Origin: Blastococcus sp. TF02-09
GTDB taxonomy: Bacteria > Actinomycetota > Actinomycetes > Mycobacteriales > Geodermatophilaceae
Direction of reading: 5' to 3'
NCBI RefSeq assembly: GCF_003319105.1
Contig: NZ_QOHH01000003.1
Location: 186,001 to 250,000 of the forward strand
Length of the DNA: 64,000 nucleotides
A program made the position numbers and the translations under genes. The notes under the pieces were generated by a model that saw only the letters and a list, made by a program, of their open reading frames with translations, had not been told where the DNA came from and ran no database searches. Of this stretch, positions 9,201 through 18,500 are shown one piece after another. Numbering within the stretch: the stretch's first letter is position 1; each line of letters opens with the position of its first letter.

Positions 9201-10073
9201 CCAGGTGTCCGCGGTGCCGCCTAGAGTGACGCCGGGATCGACCGTGACCGGGTATTTCGTAGAGCTGTCGCGGAGCCATCCGGTGTCCGGCTTGAGAACA
9301 AGCTCCGCGCCGCCGGGCACCTGCCGCACCTCTGTAGCCACGTCGGCGCTGCGGCGAGGCTCGCCCGACGCGGGGTCGACCGAAGCGTCCCACATGCGGG
9401 GAGCCGGCACGCGGGCGACCACCCGGTCGCGGCGGTCGACGAGGACGAGCATCCCTGCCTCGTCCTTCCGCAACTCGACGCCACTGAGGCGGTAGGTGAA
9501 GCGGTACTCGGGGTCAGCTGGGATCTCACGGAGCCGTAGGTACTTCTCGTAGCCACTCGCGGTTGCGGCGAGCTCGAGGTCGGTGCCGGGGGCCACGCCG
9601 CGATAGGTGGCAACACCGCCCGAGACTGTCGCAGCAGGCAGTTTGCTTGGCCAGGCAACCGTGACACGTCGCTGGCCGATGCGCAGCTGCACGAGGTCGC
9701 GGTCACGGCCGCCGCTGCTGAAAGAGACATCTGCGGGGCTGACCGCCGGCGCCAGCCGGTTCCCTTGACGGCCGAGCGTGAGGTCGATGTCCTGCCAGAC
9801 CCCTCCCCTATGCACCCGGACGGGACTGCTCGATATCTCGTCCGTCGTTGTGCCGTCCGGGTTTGCGAAGGTGGTGGACCGATCGGTGCGCCGTTCGAGA
9901 ATCTCGACCGGCTTGCCGCCGGCCTTGGCCTTCTCCTGCGCCCGCACCGCCTCCGGGCGCTCGTCGATCGGCTTTGGCGCGGCTGCCGCCGGCGGAGCGA
10001 TCGCGACGTCCACTCCGCCCACGAGGACGCTGACGCTGACGAAGGCGGCGAAGAGCAAGCGAGCGCGACGCAT
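3237..10073 (-). CDS. Secreted RHS/YD-repeat protein, N-terminal and core part (frameshifted before the toxin)
   Basis: A 2278-residue export shell for a polymorphic toxin. ATG 10073 is preferred over TTG 10100: it starts a classical signal peptide (MRRARLLFAAF..., ending near PAAAAP) and has GGGAAG upstream. A DNRLRE-type domain lies at about residues 280-460, several Ig/FN3-like repeats each carrying a V-R-A-x-D-x-A-G-N-W/V-G motif at about 480-980, a DUF6531-type domain at about 1080-1220, then more than 20 YD repeats (Y-D-x-x-G-N/Q) to the end. A non-YD beta-rich insert occupies about 1785-1880. The frame stops at 3237 inside the last repeats, whereas the homologous continuation is one base out of frame. 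Shells of this type encapsulate the C-terminal toxin. It sits inside the histidine operon. Confidence 0.9.
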   Translation of the reverse strand: MRRARLLFAAFVSVSVLVGGVDVAIAPPAAAAPKPIDERPEAVRAQEKAKAGGKPVEILERRTDRSTTFANPDGTTTDEISSSPVRVHRGGVWQDIDLTLGRQGNRLAPAVSPADVSFSSGGRDRDLVQLRIGQRRVTVAWPSKLPAATVSGGVATYRGVAPGTDLELAATASGYEKYLRLREIPADPEYRFTYRLSGVELRKDEAGMLVLVDRRDRVVARVPAPRMWDASVDPASGEPRRSADVATEVRQVPGGAELVLKPDTGWLRDSSTKYPVTVDPGVTLGGTADTWVQEGFSSSQYSNAQLRVGTYDGATVARSMLRFDVAAYSGRHITAATLRLYNVWSYSCNAAGVNAHPLTAGFGTTTNWATQPAHTTSGTWAGSGSFSFGHSNCADGWGTVNVQKMVDGWTRGGLANHGMIIRASETSASGWKKFCSGNPSAAADMAPCSSAALTPKLAITYNTIATAPGALSATPCRYICGTPAAVNPTNLIPTLTAQSSDRDGNGLRYDFEIWSGRTTRVAYGSPATATQNTKVAWRPSVAVAENAAYEYRVRAWDGTDFSPWSSWFGFKQDRSAPAAPTVTSTSHPNQSAWSRSTGLAAAWAAPGDASGIQGYAVVRDRSSTTVPATTTPLQTTASWNGTAADGVTFLHVRAVDKAGNWGATAHYRFQVDTAPPTLTVASSSHPDPAQWYGADLNATLTPNADTSGVARYVVVVDDKPTTAPTGDGQTSSTVRATKGNGAWFLHVKAVDRAGNVGPTVHRAFNVDGQAPAAPVMSSSTHPDPASAYPGTEVRASWTAPSSTSPVVGYAVLLNETADSVPGPTVTQTATTFTGTTVDGVHWLHVRALDRAGNWGPATHRKIHVDTSLRAGPAITSTSHPDQAVWTEINQATATWAPAQGKDVVGYAVSLDGMAEGAPAEEPTQTEAAWSGSLPGDGAHYLHVRTCFTDGGCSVTSTYGLRVDRDAPTGAISAPVEWAETSGVVRVSAEPEDAGSGVARVDVSTLRQGVRTPVAADTLGADGWSVNLDTRNAEDGPLTVLVTYTDAVGHVRTDAAELGIVVDNAEASPEDWEETVGIDGLAVDGATDAQVALGTGTLVVAARDAEQPGTGFDAVFERVYSSSSTTRSSLGLGWRGTYDDTLIEDRNGDVTHLDAAGREHVFVRAADGGYVSPDGVTDTLEAVDGGGWLVHDEADNVSRYDAAGRRLSVTDEAGNVLTVARNEQSQVTAVCVGAETCTAAEAKLSLAYSGGKLTAVTAPGDRTWTYAYDLSGRLATVAGPRPGVARQYVYDDDTDRLIGVTDAANGVSRIVYDRAGRVEKVYDAKAIAAQKDAPTSFGYTGDPATTVVVRTPQDHAVSPVGPGETFVLDPAGAMTEYRDDTGDVTTYSYDEDHNVTREDGPATAPTTATYNADGNIIRDVDEAGQVTTYEYDADGNVSRLCEQGTPCLTYTFDAEGNVVKTVDDLGHTETATYDAAGQVTSETDELGQTVHYTYDADGNLVSEEDPFGATTTFAYDEAGNLVQETDPMGRSTDYDHDAEGNVVTVQAPPETPGGARPTTTYAYDGAGNVIAETSPQGNVDGVTAAAHTTTYEYDELGNLESVGEPLGGVEQTRYDLDGNAVAVVDELGKTTTFEYDADGQLRSETSPDGSTLTAAYDSEGQVTVLEDAAGKESFDYDAAGQLIGQTDANGGTTEVSYNLDGSVAAVTSASSNEADAAGDSFTTSYTYDDAGQLVAETTPEGRTVEHVYDAAGNEIATTDPSGNTTRIDYDALGRPVRRTLPGTEPGSVSGVVTGTGKSVVHQLPITVGGVVSAVVDWEDSSADLDLVLKDPSGAVVSEATGPARPAVLVHDVPSAGTWTLEVRSVTGASAYQLDHSVPVLRTETVQYDASGAISAFTDVDGTLTMQYEGDGDTAGYTLPDGSQSLLADDVGGQVTAVQDPTGTQTFGYDAEGQVVTAVDQANVVSSFTYDAAGNEVAVDRDGDTTTFTYDEAGDLASQMVSGASKPTTIASSDKLNPTDLYHATGEHDQRRFDAEGQVTAVRLRPQIDAAPSLDWELGYDADGNLTSVSDALAGHTLAGYRYDEDLRLVEEVRRGADGDDRMRTFTYDPQGNMLAIDGSGRPVRQSFNQAGQLVRRTVGSGAEVEHTAFVYDKAGNLIRLISPDGLTTYSWTADGRLAAMSRPDGVRVEFVYDGTGKRQTKTVHSPDGSVSTTRYSWDAGRLATVDRDGMVAKFGYDPAGAPLSLQMAEAVYAFRTDVRGSTLELTDTATHEPARVLPV
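3254..3256 (-). other. Probable +1 frameshift in the RHS gene
   Basis: On the plus strand this is GGG within CACGGGCCGG; on the coding strand it is CCC. Reading two C instead of three gives ...THEPAVSYRYDAWGN..., a seamless RHS repeat. The sequence as given runs instead to a TGA at 3237. The event is a one-base gain in a short homopolymer, so a sequencing error, phase variation and real inactivation are all possible. Confidence 0.75.
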
Positions 10074-10229
10074 GACTGGCTTCCCGTCGTTCGGAGGCAA
10101 GGGCCCGAGGAGAGCCGTCGAAGTATGGGGAGCTAGCAGCCGCTAAAGGTGACCTGATGCACAACGTAGCCAGGCTGTTACATGATGTTCGACTCACCGG
10201 TCACAGGCGACACAGTGGCCCTCGCTGCC

Positions 10230-10835
10230 TCACGTGCCACGCGGTGCTGGGATACCGGCGTCGTCCCAGGACAGGACGGTGAGTTCCGGCCACTCGGCGA
10301 GCCAGCGCGCCGCCTTGGACTCGTAGACGTCCCGCGGCGCCAGCCGGCGGTTGGGCCGCACCACCAGGGCGAACAGGTCGTCGTAGCCGTGCGGTGCGTA
10401 CACCCGCGGTGAGCCGTCGGCGTCGACGGTGACCCCGACGCAGCAGCACACCGCAGCGAAGTGGTCGATGGCGTCGGCGCAGTCGCGGAACGCCGGCGCC
10501 GGCACCCCGAAGTGGTCGGCGTACCAGAGGTGCACCCGCGCCTCGTTGCGGATCTCGACCGGCACCGGCAGGTCGGCGAACAGCTCCGCGCCGGCCCGGA
10601 TGACCGCGTCCTCCGCCTCCCACGAGGTGTCCTCGTCGAAGTAGAAGAAGTCGGCGTCGCGGATCCCGGTGCCGGCCGGCCGCCCGGTCAGGTCGTTCCA
10701 CACCGTCTGGAACAGCACGCCGGCGGTGAGCCACCAGTCCCCCACGCCGAGCGCAGGCGCGCGGTCGAGCACCGCCGCCACCGTCGGGTCGCCCAGCACG
10801 GTGCGCAGAAAACGCTCCTCGCCTGACGAGCTCAC
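10230..10835 (-). CDS. Nucleotidyltransferase family protein (NTP_transf_6 / DUF925)
   Basis: A 201-residue soluble protein. The segment GIRDADFFYFDEDTSWEAED is the diagnostic stretch of the NTP_transf_6 family (COG3575), a nucleotidyltransferase-fold group of unknown substrate. VLFQTVWNDLTGR before it and VYAPHGYDDLFALVVRPN after it also match the family. The start is GTG, 7 bp after the 58 aa membrane-protein gene, so it is read with hisD-hisC-hisB. It is not a histidine gene, and together with the RHS locus it lies where hisH is normally found. Its role here is unknown. Confidence 0.8.
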   Translation of the reverse strand: MSSSGEERFLRTVLGDPTVAAVLDRAPALGVGDWWLTAGVLFQTVWNDLTGRPAGTGIRDADFFYFDEDTSWEAEDAVIRAGAELFADLPVPVEIRNEARVHLWYADHFGVPAPAFRDCADAIDHFAAVCCCVGVTVDADGSPRVYAPHGYDDLFALVVRPNRRLAPRDVYESKAARWLAEWPELTVLSWDDAGIPAPRGT

Positions 10836-10842
10836 GCCCGGC

Positions 10843-11019
10843 TCAGACGAAGCGGAGGATGCCGGAGGCGGTCGCCAGCAGCGCCGCCAGCAGCAGGACC
10901 GCCGCCAGGACGATCTGCGGGGTGCTCCGGACCGGGGTGTCCTCGTCGACGCTCCACACGCTCCACGCGCCGCCGAGCAGGAAGCCCCCGAGCACCAGCA
11001 GGACCAGACCCGAGTCCAC
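10843..11019 (-). CDS. Small membrane protein of the histidine operon (58 aa)
   Basis: A 58-residue open frame from GTG 11019 to TGA 10843, starting 3 bp after the hisB stop, so it is probably translationally coupled. It has two hydrophobic stretches (about residues 3-17 and 35-52) around a short charged segment (WSVDEDTPVRS), so it should span the membrane twice. Actinobacterial his operons often carry a short hydrophobic protein of unknown function between hisB and hisH, and position plus topology match that gene. Finding it here marks the place where hisH has been detached. Function unknown. Confidence 0.7.
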   Translation of the reverse strand: MDSGLVLLVLGGFLLGGAWSVWSVDEDTPVRSTPQIVLAAVLLLAALLATASGILRFV

Positions 11020-11022
11020 CGG

Positions 11023-11631
11023 CTACAGGGCGCCCTTGGTCGAGGGCACGTCGGTGACGCGGGGGTCCAGCGCGACGGCCTGGCGCAGCGCCCGGGCCAG
11101 CGCCTTGAACTGGCCCTCGACGATGTGGTGGGCGTCGCGGCCGGCGTACAGCACCCGCACGTGCAGGCTGATCCGCGCGTTGAAGGCGAAGGACTCCAGC
11201 ACGTGCTTGGTGAGCGACGTCGGGTAGTCCGGGCCGATCATCGGCGTCATGTTCTCGGGCTCGGCGTGCACGAAGTACGGCCGGCCGGAGAGGTCGACGG
11301 CGGCCTGCGCGAGCACCTCGTCCATCGGGATCGTCGCGTCGCCGTAGCGCGTGATGCCCCGCTTGTCGCCCAGCGCCTCGGCGAAGGCCTGACCCAGCGC
11401 GATGGCGACGTCCTCGACGGTGTGGTGCGCGTCGATGTGCAGGTCGCCGTCGGCCTGCACGGTGAGGTCGATCCCGCTGTGCTTCGACAGCGCCGTGAGC
11501 ATGTGGTCGTAGAAGCCCACGCCGGTGCTGATCGAGCTGGTGCCGGTGCCGTCGAGGTCGAGTTCCAGGACCAGCTTGGTCTCGCTGGTCGCGCGCTCCA
11601 CCCGGGCGGTGCGGCGTGCAGGTGCGGTCAT
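11023..11631 (-). CDS. hisB: Imidazoleglycerol-phosphate dehydratase
   Basis: A 202-residue monofunctional dehydratase converting imidazole glycerol phosphate to imidazole acetol phosphate. The manganese-ligand repeats are visible: [14 protein letters not shown], then [15 protein letters not shown] (H69-H70), and in the second half [10 protein letters not shown] with [18 protein letters not shown] 11631 begins [19 protein letters not shown], the usual family start; an upstream in-frame codon would only add residues overlapping hisC. The start lies 4 bp after the hisC stop. It is part of the hisD-hisC-hisB run on the minus strand. Confidence 0.97.
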   Translation of the reverse strand: MTAPARRTARVERATSETKLVLELDLDGTGTSSISTGVGFYDHMLTALSKHSGIDLTVQADGDLHIDAHHTVEDVAIALGQAFAEALGDKRGITRYGDATIPMDEVLAQAAVDLSGRPYFVHAEPENMTPMIGPDYPTSLTKHVLESFAFNARISLHVRVLYAGRDAHHIVEGQFKALARALRQAVALDPRVTDVPSTKGAL

Positions 11632-11635
11632 GGCG

Positions 11636-12748
11636 TCAGTCTCCCAGAACGGTGCGCTGATCCCGGACGACCTCACCCAGCGCGGTGAGGAACGCGTCGG
11701 TCTCCGCGGTGGTGCCGGCCGTGACCCGCAGCCACCCGGGCAGCCCGACGTCGCGCACCAGGACCCCCCGGTCCAGCAGCGCCTGCCAGGCGGCCGGCGC
11801 GTCGGCGAACCGGCCGAACAGCACGAAGTTGGCGTCGCTGGGCACGCTGGTCAGGCCCAGGGCGGGCAGCTCCGCCACGATCCGGTCGCGCTGCTCCCGC
11901 ACCGCGTCGACGGTCGCGAGCAGCGCGTCGGTGTGCGCGAGCGCGGCCCGCGCGGCGGCCTGGGTGAGCGAGCTGAGGTGGTAGGGCAGCCGCACCAGCT
12001 GCAGCGCATCGACGACGGCGGCGTCCGCGGCCAGGTAGCCCAGCCGGAGCCCGGCCATCCCGAACGCCTTGCTCATGGTCCGGCTGACGGTCAGCCGCGG
12101 GCGCCCGGGCAGCAGGGTCAGCGCCGAGGGAGTGCCGGTCCGCGCGAACTCCGCGTACGCCTCGTCGACGACGAGCACACCGTCGGTGGTCGCGTACAGC
12201 TCCTCGATCGTCGCCAGCGGCACCGCGGTGCCCGTCGGGTTGTTCGGGCTGGTGACGAAGACGACGTCGGGCGCCGTCTCGCGCACCTGCGCCACCGCGG
12301 CGGCGGGGTCGATCGTGAAGTCCGCCCGCCGGTGCCCGTCGACCCACCCGGTGCCCGTGCCGGCACTGATGATCGGGTGCATCGAGTAGGACGGCGTGAA
12401 GCCCAGCGCCGTCCGCCCGGCCCCGCCGAAGGCCTGCAGGATCTGCTGCAGCACCTCGTTCGAGCCGTTGGCGGCCCACACCTGGGCGGGTTCGAGCGAC
12501 GTCCCCGCGGACCGCGACAGGTAGGCCGCCAGGTCGGCGCGCAGCGCCACCGCGTCCCGGTCGGGGTAGCGGTTGAGCTCCAGGGCCGCGTGCCCGAGCG
12601 CCGTCCCGAGGTCGGCGAGCAGCTCGTCGGGCAGCGGGTGCGGGTTCTCGTTGGTGTTGAGCCGGTGCGTGGCCGGCACCTGCGGAGCGCCGTAGGGCGT
12701 GCGGCCGCGCAGCTCCGGCCGCAGCGGGAGCTCGTCCAGCGAGGTCAC
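11636..12748 (-). CDS. hisC: Histidinol-phosphate aminotransferase
   Basis: A 370-residue PLP-dependent fold-type I aminotransferase converting imidazole acetol phosphate to histidinol phosphate. Visible are the substrate loop [31 protein letters not shown] and the Schiff-base lysine in [17 protein letters not shown]. The start is GTG 12748, which overlaps the hisD stop as GTGA; the reading frame remains open much farther upstream, but that part is the shadow of hisD. The length is normal for the family. Confidence 0.96.
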   Translation of the reverse strand: MTSLDELPLRPELRGRTPYGAPQVPATHRLNTNENPHPLPDELLADLGTALGHAALELNRYPDRDAVALRADLAAYLSRSAGTSLEPAQVWAANGSNEVLQQILQAFGGAGRTALGFTPSYSMHPIISAGTGTGWVDGHRRADFTIDPAAAVAQVRETAPDVVFVTSPNNPTGTAVPLATIEELYATTDGVLVVDEAYAEFARTGTPSALTLLPGRPRLTVSRTMSKAFGMAGLRLGYLAADAAVVDALQLVRLPYHLSSLTQAAARAALAHTDALLATVDAVREQRDRIVAELPALGLTSVPSDANFVLFGRFADAPAAWQALLDRGVLVRDVGLPGWLRVTAGTTAETDAFLTALGEVVRDQRTVLGD

Positions 12749-14049
12749 GAACGCTGCCGGATCCGGACGGCGGCGGCGTGCCCGGGCAGGTCCTCGGCTC
12801 CGGCGAGGACGTCGATGTGCCCCGCGACGTCGGCCAGCGCCTGCTCGTCGTACTCGATGACGTGAATGCCGCGCAGGAAGGACTGCACGCTCAACCCGCT
12901 GGAGAACCGGGCGCACCCGCCGGTGGGGAGCACGTGGTTGGAGCCGGCGATGTAGTCGCCCAGCGAGACCGGCGACCACGCCCCGACGAAGATCGCGCCG
13001 GCGTTGCGCACCCGCTCGGCCACGGCCCGGGCGTCGCGGGTCTGGATCTCCAGGTGCTCCGCGGCGTAGGCGTCCACGACCCGCAGCCCGGCGTCGATGT
13101 CGTCGACCAGGACGACGCCGGACTGGCTGCCGTCGAGGGCGGTGGTGATCCGGTCGGAGTGCTTGGTGGCGGTGACCTGTCCCGGCACCAGGTCGAGGAC
13201 GGCGTCGGCGAGCGCCTCGCTGTCGGTGACCAGCACGGCTCCGGCCAGCGGGTCGTGCTCGGCCTGGCTGATCAGGTCGGCCGCCACGTGCGCCGGGTCG
13301 GCGGTGTCGTCGGCCAGGATCGCGACCTCGGTGGGGCCGGCCTCGGAGTCGATGCCGATGAGCCCGCGCAGCAGCCGCTTGGCCGCGGTGACGTAGACGT
13401 TGCCGGGGCCGGTGACCATGTCGACCGGCTCGCAGGACCCCGCGCCGTAGCCGAACACGGCGACGGCCTGCGCCCCACCCACGGCGTAGACCTCGGTGAT
13501 GCCCAGCAGCGCGCAGGCGGCCAGCACGCCCGGGTCGGGCAGCCCGCCGTGGTCGCGCTGCGGCGGTGAGGCCACCGCGATCGACTCGACGCCGGCGATC
13601 TGCGCGGGGACGACGTTCATCACCACGCTGGAGAGCAGCGGCGCCAGCCCGCCGGGGACGTACAGGCCGACCCGGCGCACCGGCACCCAGCGCTCGGTCA
13701 CCGTGCCGCCGGGCACGACCTCGGTGGTGACGTCGCTGCGGCGCTGGTCGGCGTGCACCTTCTGCACGCGGGCGATGGCCTCCTCGAGGGCCGCCCGCAG
13801 GGTCGGGTCGCACTCGGCGAGCGCGCGGTCCAGCGCCTCCTGCGGGACGGCGAAGTCCTCGTTGTCCACGCCGTCCAGGCGCGCGGTGATCTCGCGAACG
13901 GCCTGGGCACCCCGGATGCGCACGTCCTCGCACAGCGGGCGGACGGTCGCCAGCACGGAGTCGATGTCGGTGGCGGCGCGCGGCAGCAGGCCGGAGAGCT
14001 CCCGGGTTCCCGGCAGCGCGGATCCGCGCAGGTCGATGCGGGCGAGCAC
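12745..14049 (-). CDS. hisD: Histidinol dehydrogenase
   Basis: A 434-residue zinc- and NAD-dependent enzyme that carries out the last two oxidations, L-histidinol to L-histidine. Family signatures include [40 protein letters not shown] and [22 protein letters not shown] 14049 is preceded by GGAGG about 8 nt upstream. It is the first gene of the local histidine operon and is divergent from the LON-domain gene over a 69 bp gap. Confidence 0.97.
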   Translation of the reverse strand: MLARIDLRGSALPGTRELSGLLPRAATDIDSVLATVRPLCEDVRIRGAQAVREITARLDGVDNEDFAVPQEALDRALAECDPTLRAALEEAIARVQKVHADQRRSDVTTEVVPGGTVTERWVPVRRVGLYVPGGLAPLLSSVVMNVVPAQIAGVESIAVASPPQRDHGGLPDPGVLAACALLGITEVYAVGGAQAVAVFGYGAGSCEPVDMVTGPGNVYVTAAKRLLRGLIGIDSEAGPTEVAILADDTADPAHVAADLISQAEHDPLAGAVLVTDSEALADAVLDLVPGQVTATKHSDRITTALDGSQSGVVLVDDIDAGLRVVDAYAAEHLEIQTRDARAVAERVRNAGAIFVGAWSPVSLGDYIAGSNHVLPTGGCARFSSGLSVQSFLRGIHVIEYDEQALADVAGHIDVLAGAEDLPGHAAAVRIRQRS

Positions 14050-14106
14050 GGGGTTGCCTCCGGGAGGGGTGGGGTGGGACGGAGTCCCAGCCTAGCCAGC
14101 GGGCCG

Positions 14107-14112
14107 TAGGCT
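14107..14112 (+). promoter_or_regulatory. Candidate -10 of a leaderless promoter for the LON-domain gene
   Basis: TAGGCT fits TANNNT and is followed by 6 nt and then ATG 14119. No Shine-Dalgarno sequence precedes the ATG. The spacing fits transcription starting at the A of the start codon. The hisD promoter must share this short divergent region. Confidence 0.5.
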
Positions 14113-14118
14113 GCTGGG

Positions 14119-14961
14119 ATGGGCGAGCTGATCCCGCTGTTCCCGCTCGGGACTCCCCTGTTCCCCGGCATGGTGCTCCCGCTGCACGTCTTCGAGCCCC
14201 GGTACCGGCGGCTGGTCCTCGACCTGCTGGCGGTGCCGGAGGAGAGCGAGCGCCGCTTCTTCGGCGTCGTCGCCATCCGGCAGGGCTGGGAGGTGGAGCG
14301 GATCGCGCCCGCCGAGGCGCTGTACGACATCGGGTGCGTCGCCCGCCTGCAGATGGTGCGGCCCCAGCCCGACGGGGGTTTCCGGGTCGTCACCGTGGGC
14401 GGCGAGCGCTTCCGGCTGCGCGACGTCGTCGTCGGCGAGGACCCGCCCTACCTGCAGGGCGAGGTGGAGTGGCTCGCCGACGAGGAGGCCGCCGAGGAGG
14501 CTGCCGGCGACGCCGACGGGCTGGTCGTCCCGGGCAGCCGGTCGTCAGCCGCTGCCGCCGCCGCACCCGACGGTTCCCCGCCGTGCGACGAGAACCTCGA
14601 CGAGGTGGTCGCCGCGGTCGCCCGGGACTCGCTCGGGCTCCTGGCCGCGGGGGTGCAGGAGCTGTTCACCGACTACGTCGACGAGGTGGCCGATCTCGGC
14701 GCCGGCAGCGACGGGGAGGACGCCGAACGGGCGGCCCTGCTCGCCGCGGTGGCCGACGACCCGGCGGCGCTGTCCTGGCTGGTGGCGTCGTCGGCGCTGC
14801 TCACCACGGAGGACCGCCAGGCGCTGCTCGCGGAGTCCACCACCCGGCGGCGGCTGGCCCTGGAGACCCGGCTGCTGCGGCGCGAGCTCACCCTGCTCCG
14901 CGAACTGGGCGCGGTACCGGCTCCGCTGCAGCGCTTCGCCACCCCCATGACGGTCAACTAG
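14119..14961 (+). CDS. LON peptidase substrate-binding domain protein
   Basis: A 280-residue protein with the Lon N-terminal (PUA-like) domain but no ATPase or protease domain. It begins [29 protein letters not shown], the classic start of stand-alone LonN proteins, and continues with the [10 protein letters not shown] and IGCVARLQ strands. Residues about 120-160 form an acidic, Ala-rich insert ([14 protein letters not shown]) longer than usual. The C-terminal half is helical. Such proteins may bind unfolded substrates, but no function is established. It is convergent with the DUF2567 gene (12 bp gap). Confidence 0.85.
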   Translation: MGELIPLFPLGTPLFPGMVLPLHVFEPRYRRLVLDLLAVPEESERRFFGVVAIRQGWEVERIAPAEALYDIGCVARLQMVRPQPDGGFRVVTVGGERFRLRDVVVGEDPPYLQGEVEWLADEEAAEEAAGDADGLVVPGSRSSAAAAAAPDGSPPCDENLDEVVAAVARDSLGLLAAGVQELFTDYVDEVADLGAGSDGEDAERAALLAAVADDPAALSWLVASSALLTTEDRQALLAESTTRRRLALETRLLRRELTLLRELGAVPAPLQRFATPMTVN

Positions 14962-14973
14962 GGACGACCTCGG

Positions 14974-15573
14974 TCAGGCCGAGCCCTCCGGCGGAGCCTC
15001 CGTGCGGCCGAGGCCGTCGTCGGCGTTGATGATCACGCCCAGCAGGTAGACCAGCACCGCCACGAACGGGGCGACCGCGAGCGCCGCGGTGGCGCCGAGC
15101 TCCAGGCCGGTGGTGACCGTCCCCCCGACGTCGGCGAGCTCGGCGTCCGACGGCCCGCCACCGAGCAGCTCACCGAGCAGCCAGGCGACCACCCCCGCTG
15201 CCGTCGCCCCGACCGCCGTCGCGGCGACGAGCACCACCCCGCGGTGGCGGCGGAGCAGCCAGGCGGCCAGGCCCCCGAGCAGCCCGACGGCGGCGAGCAC
15301 CAGCACGAAGACGGCGTCGTCGGCCACGAGCAGCTCACCCGACGGCGCCCCGATGACCTGGGGCCCCTCCTCGGTGATGCGGAAGTCCGCACGCGGCGCC
15401 AGCGCCCACCAGACCAGCCCGGCCGGCAGGCCCGCCACGGCGAGCCCGAGGGCCAGCAGCGCCGCCGGGCGCAGGTCGGCCCGCAGCTCCTGCCGGCCGT
15501 CCCAGCGGTCGGCGGGCAGGGGCAGGTGATCGGTGCCGGCGACGCGGGCGTCGGCCTCGGGCGGGGTGCTCAC
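14974..15573 (-). CDS. DUF2567-type membrane protein
   Basis: A 199-residue integral membrane protein with four hydrophobic segments: about 37-57, a pair at about 85-110 and 117-140, and 155-182 (PFVAVLVYLLGVIINA). The ordering and the WWALAPRADFRI segment after the first helix match the actinobacterial DUF2567 family, also seen near dnaE1 elsewhere. It starts 19 bp after the dnaE1 stop on the same strand, so it is likely cotranscribed. Function unknown. Confidence 0.7.
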   Translation of the reverse strand: MSTPPEADARVAGTDHLPLPADRWDGRQELRADLRPAALLALGLAVAGLPAGLVWWALAPRADFRITEEGPQVIGAPSGELLVADDAVFVLVLAAVGLLGGLAAWLLRRHRGVVLVAATAVGATAAGVVAWLLGELLGGGPSDAELADVGGTVTTGLELGATAALAVAPFVAVLVYLLGVIINADDGLGRTEAPPEGSA

Positions 15574-15592
15574 CGGCCCAGTGAACCCCGGG

Positions 15593-18500
15593 TCACAGGA
15601 GGGCGACGCTGGTGGGCCCGAGCAGCGCCTTGATGTCGCCCATCAACGCGGTGCTGGGCCGCACCCGGAGCCCCTGATCGAGCCGCAGCACCGTCTCCCG
15701 GCTGCCGTTGACCAGCTTGAGCTGCACCTCGGTCGTGCCGGGGTGGCTGCCCAGCACCTCCCGGAGCCGCTCGACGACCGGCGGGGTGCAGCGGGCCGCG
15801 GCCATCGACACCAGCACCGGGCCGCGCGCGCCTTCGGTGAGCTCGGGCAGCGTGACCTCGGAACCGAACAGCGAGGGCTGGTCGTCGCGGCGGCTGATCC
15901 GGCCCTTGACCACGACGATCTGGTCCCGGACGACCTTCTCCGAGACCTCCGCCCACGTCTTGGGGAAGAACAGCACCTCGATGCCGGACTCGAGGTCCTC
16001 CAGCGTGGCGATCGCCCAGGGCGCGCCCTGCTTGTTGGTGCGCGGCGAGACCGAGGTGAGGATGCCGGCGATCGTGACGTTCGCGCCGTCCTCCACCCCG
16101 CCGGCGTTGATCTCGGCGATCGGGGTGTCGGCGTTCTGCGCCAGCACGTGCTCGACGCCGTGCAGCGGGTGGTCGGAGACGTAGAGGCCGAGCATGTCGC
16201 GCTCGAAGACCAGCCGCTCGCTCTTGGACCAGTCCGCCGTCGGGATGACGATGTCCAGCGCGCTGCCGAACGGGTCCTCGGCGGCGTCGTCCCCACCGAA
16301 GCTGCCGAACAGGTCGAACTGCCCCTCGGCCTCCTTGCGCTTGAGGCCCATCGCGGAGTCCACCGCCTGCGCGTGGATGGCGACGATGCCCTGGCGGGAG
16401 TGGTTGAGGGAGTCGAAGCCGCCGGCCTTGGCGAGGGACTCGATGACCTTCTTGTTGCAGGCCACCGTGTCGATCTTCTTCATGAAGTCGGGGAAGTCCT
16501 TGAACGCCCCCTTCTCCTCGCGCGCCTTGACGATCGAGTCGACGACGTTGTGCCCGACGTTGCGCACCGAGGCCAGCCCGAAGCGGATGTCGTTGCCGAC
16601 GGCGGTGAAGTCCCAGGACGACTCGTTGACGTCCGGCGGCAGCACCTTGATGCCCATCCGGCGGCACTCGGCCAGGTAGACGGGGCGGCGGTCCTTGTCG
16701 TCCTGGACGCTGGTGAGCAGCCCGGCCATGTACTCGGCCGGGTAGTTGGCCTTGAGGTAGGCCGTCCAGTACGAGATCAGCCCGTAGGCCGCCGAGTGCG
16801 CCTTGTTGAACGCGTAGTCGGCGAACGGGACCAGGATGTCCCACAGCGTCTTGATCGCCGCGTCGGAGAAGCCGTTGGCCTTCATCCCGGCCTCGAAGCC
16901 GACGAACTCCGCGTCCAGGACGGACTTCTTCTTCTTGCCCATCGCCCGGCGCAGCAGGTCGGCCTTGCCGAGCGTGTACCCGGCGACCTTCTGCGCGATG
17001 GCCATGACCTGCTCCTGGTACACGATCAGGCCGTAGGTCTGGCCGAGGATCTCCTCGAGCGGTTCGGCCAGCTCGGGGTGGATCGGGGTGATCTCCTGCT
17101 GGCCGTTCTTGCGCAGCGCGTAGTTGGTGTGCGAGTTCGCACCCATGGGGCCCGGCCGGTACAGGGCGCCGACGGCGGAGATGTCCTCGAAGTTGTCCGG
17201 CCGCATGAGCCGCAGCAGCGACCGCATCGGCCCGCCGTCGAACTGGAAGACCCCGAGCGTGTCGCCGCGGGACAGCAGCGCGTAGGTCGCCGGGTCGGTG
17301 AGGTCCTTGCTGATCTCGTCGAGGTCGACGGGCTCCTTGCCGTTGATGACGATGTTGCGCAGCGCGTCGTCGATCACGGTGAGGTTGCGCAGGCCCAGGA
17401 AGTCCATCTTGAGCAGGCCGAGCGTCTCGCAGGTCGGGTAGTCGAACTGCGTGATGACGGCGCCGTCGGCCTCGCGCCGCATGATCGGGATGCTGTCGAT
17501 CAGCGGGTACCGGCCGATGATGACGCCGGCGGCGTGCACGCCCCACTGGCGCTTCAGGCCCTCGAGCTTCTTCGCCTGGTCGACGACCTCCGCCGCACCC
17601 GGGTCGGACTCGTAGCGCGCGCGGAACTCCGCGGCCTCCTTGTAGCGGGGGTGCGCCGGGTCGAAGACGCCGGTCAGCGGGATGCCCTTGCCCATCACGT
17701 CCGGCGGCATGAGCTTGGTCAGCTCGTCGCCGACCGAGTACGGCCGGTCGAGCACCCGTGCGGCGTCCTTGATCGCGGCCTTGGCCTTGATCGTGCCGTA
17801 GGTGACGATCTGGCTGACCCGCTCCTCGCCGTACTTCTCCGACACGTAGCGGATGACCTCGCCGCGGCGGCGGTCGTCGAAGTCGATGTCGACGTCGGGC
17901 ATCGAGACGCGCTCGGGGTTGAGGAAGCGCTCGAAGATCAGGCCGTGGGCCAGCGGGTCGAGGTCGGTGATGCCCATCGCGTAGGCGGCCAGGGAGCCGG
18001 CGGCCGAGCCGCGGCCCGGGCCGACGCGGATGCCGTTGTCCTTGGCCCAGTTGATGAAGTCGGCGACCACGAGGAAGTACCCCGGGAACCCCATCTGGCA
18101 GATGATCCCGGTCTCGTAGTCCGCCTGCTTGCGCACGTGGTCGGGGATGCCGCCCGGCCAGCGCTTGTGCAGGCCGCGCTCGACCTCCTTGATGAACCAC
18201 GAGGTCTCGTCCTCCCCCTCGGGCAGGGGGAAGCGCGGCATCAGGTCCGCACCCTCGGTGAAGGTGACCTCGCACTGCTCGGCGACCAGCAGCGTGTTGT
18301 CGCAGGCGACCGACAGCTCGCCCGGGAACAGCGCCCGCATCTCCGCGGCGCTCTTCAGGTAGTAGCCGTCACCGTTGAACTTGAAGCGGTTGGGCTCGTT
18401 GAGCCGCGACCCGGTCTGGATGCACAGCAGGGCGTCGTGGGCGGCGGCGTCCTCCTTGTGCGTGTAGTGCAGGTCGTTGGTGGCCAGCAGGGGGATGCCG

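Noticed and set aside
11636-13933. 765-codon frame as a hisD-hisC fusion
   Set aside because: Only the last 370 codons are HisC; the rest is hisD read in the wrong frame, while hisD itself is intact with a GTGA overlap.
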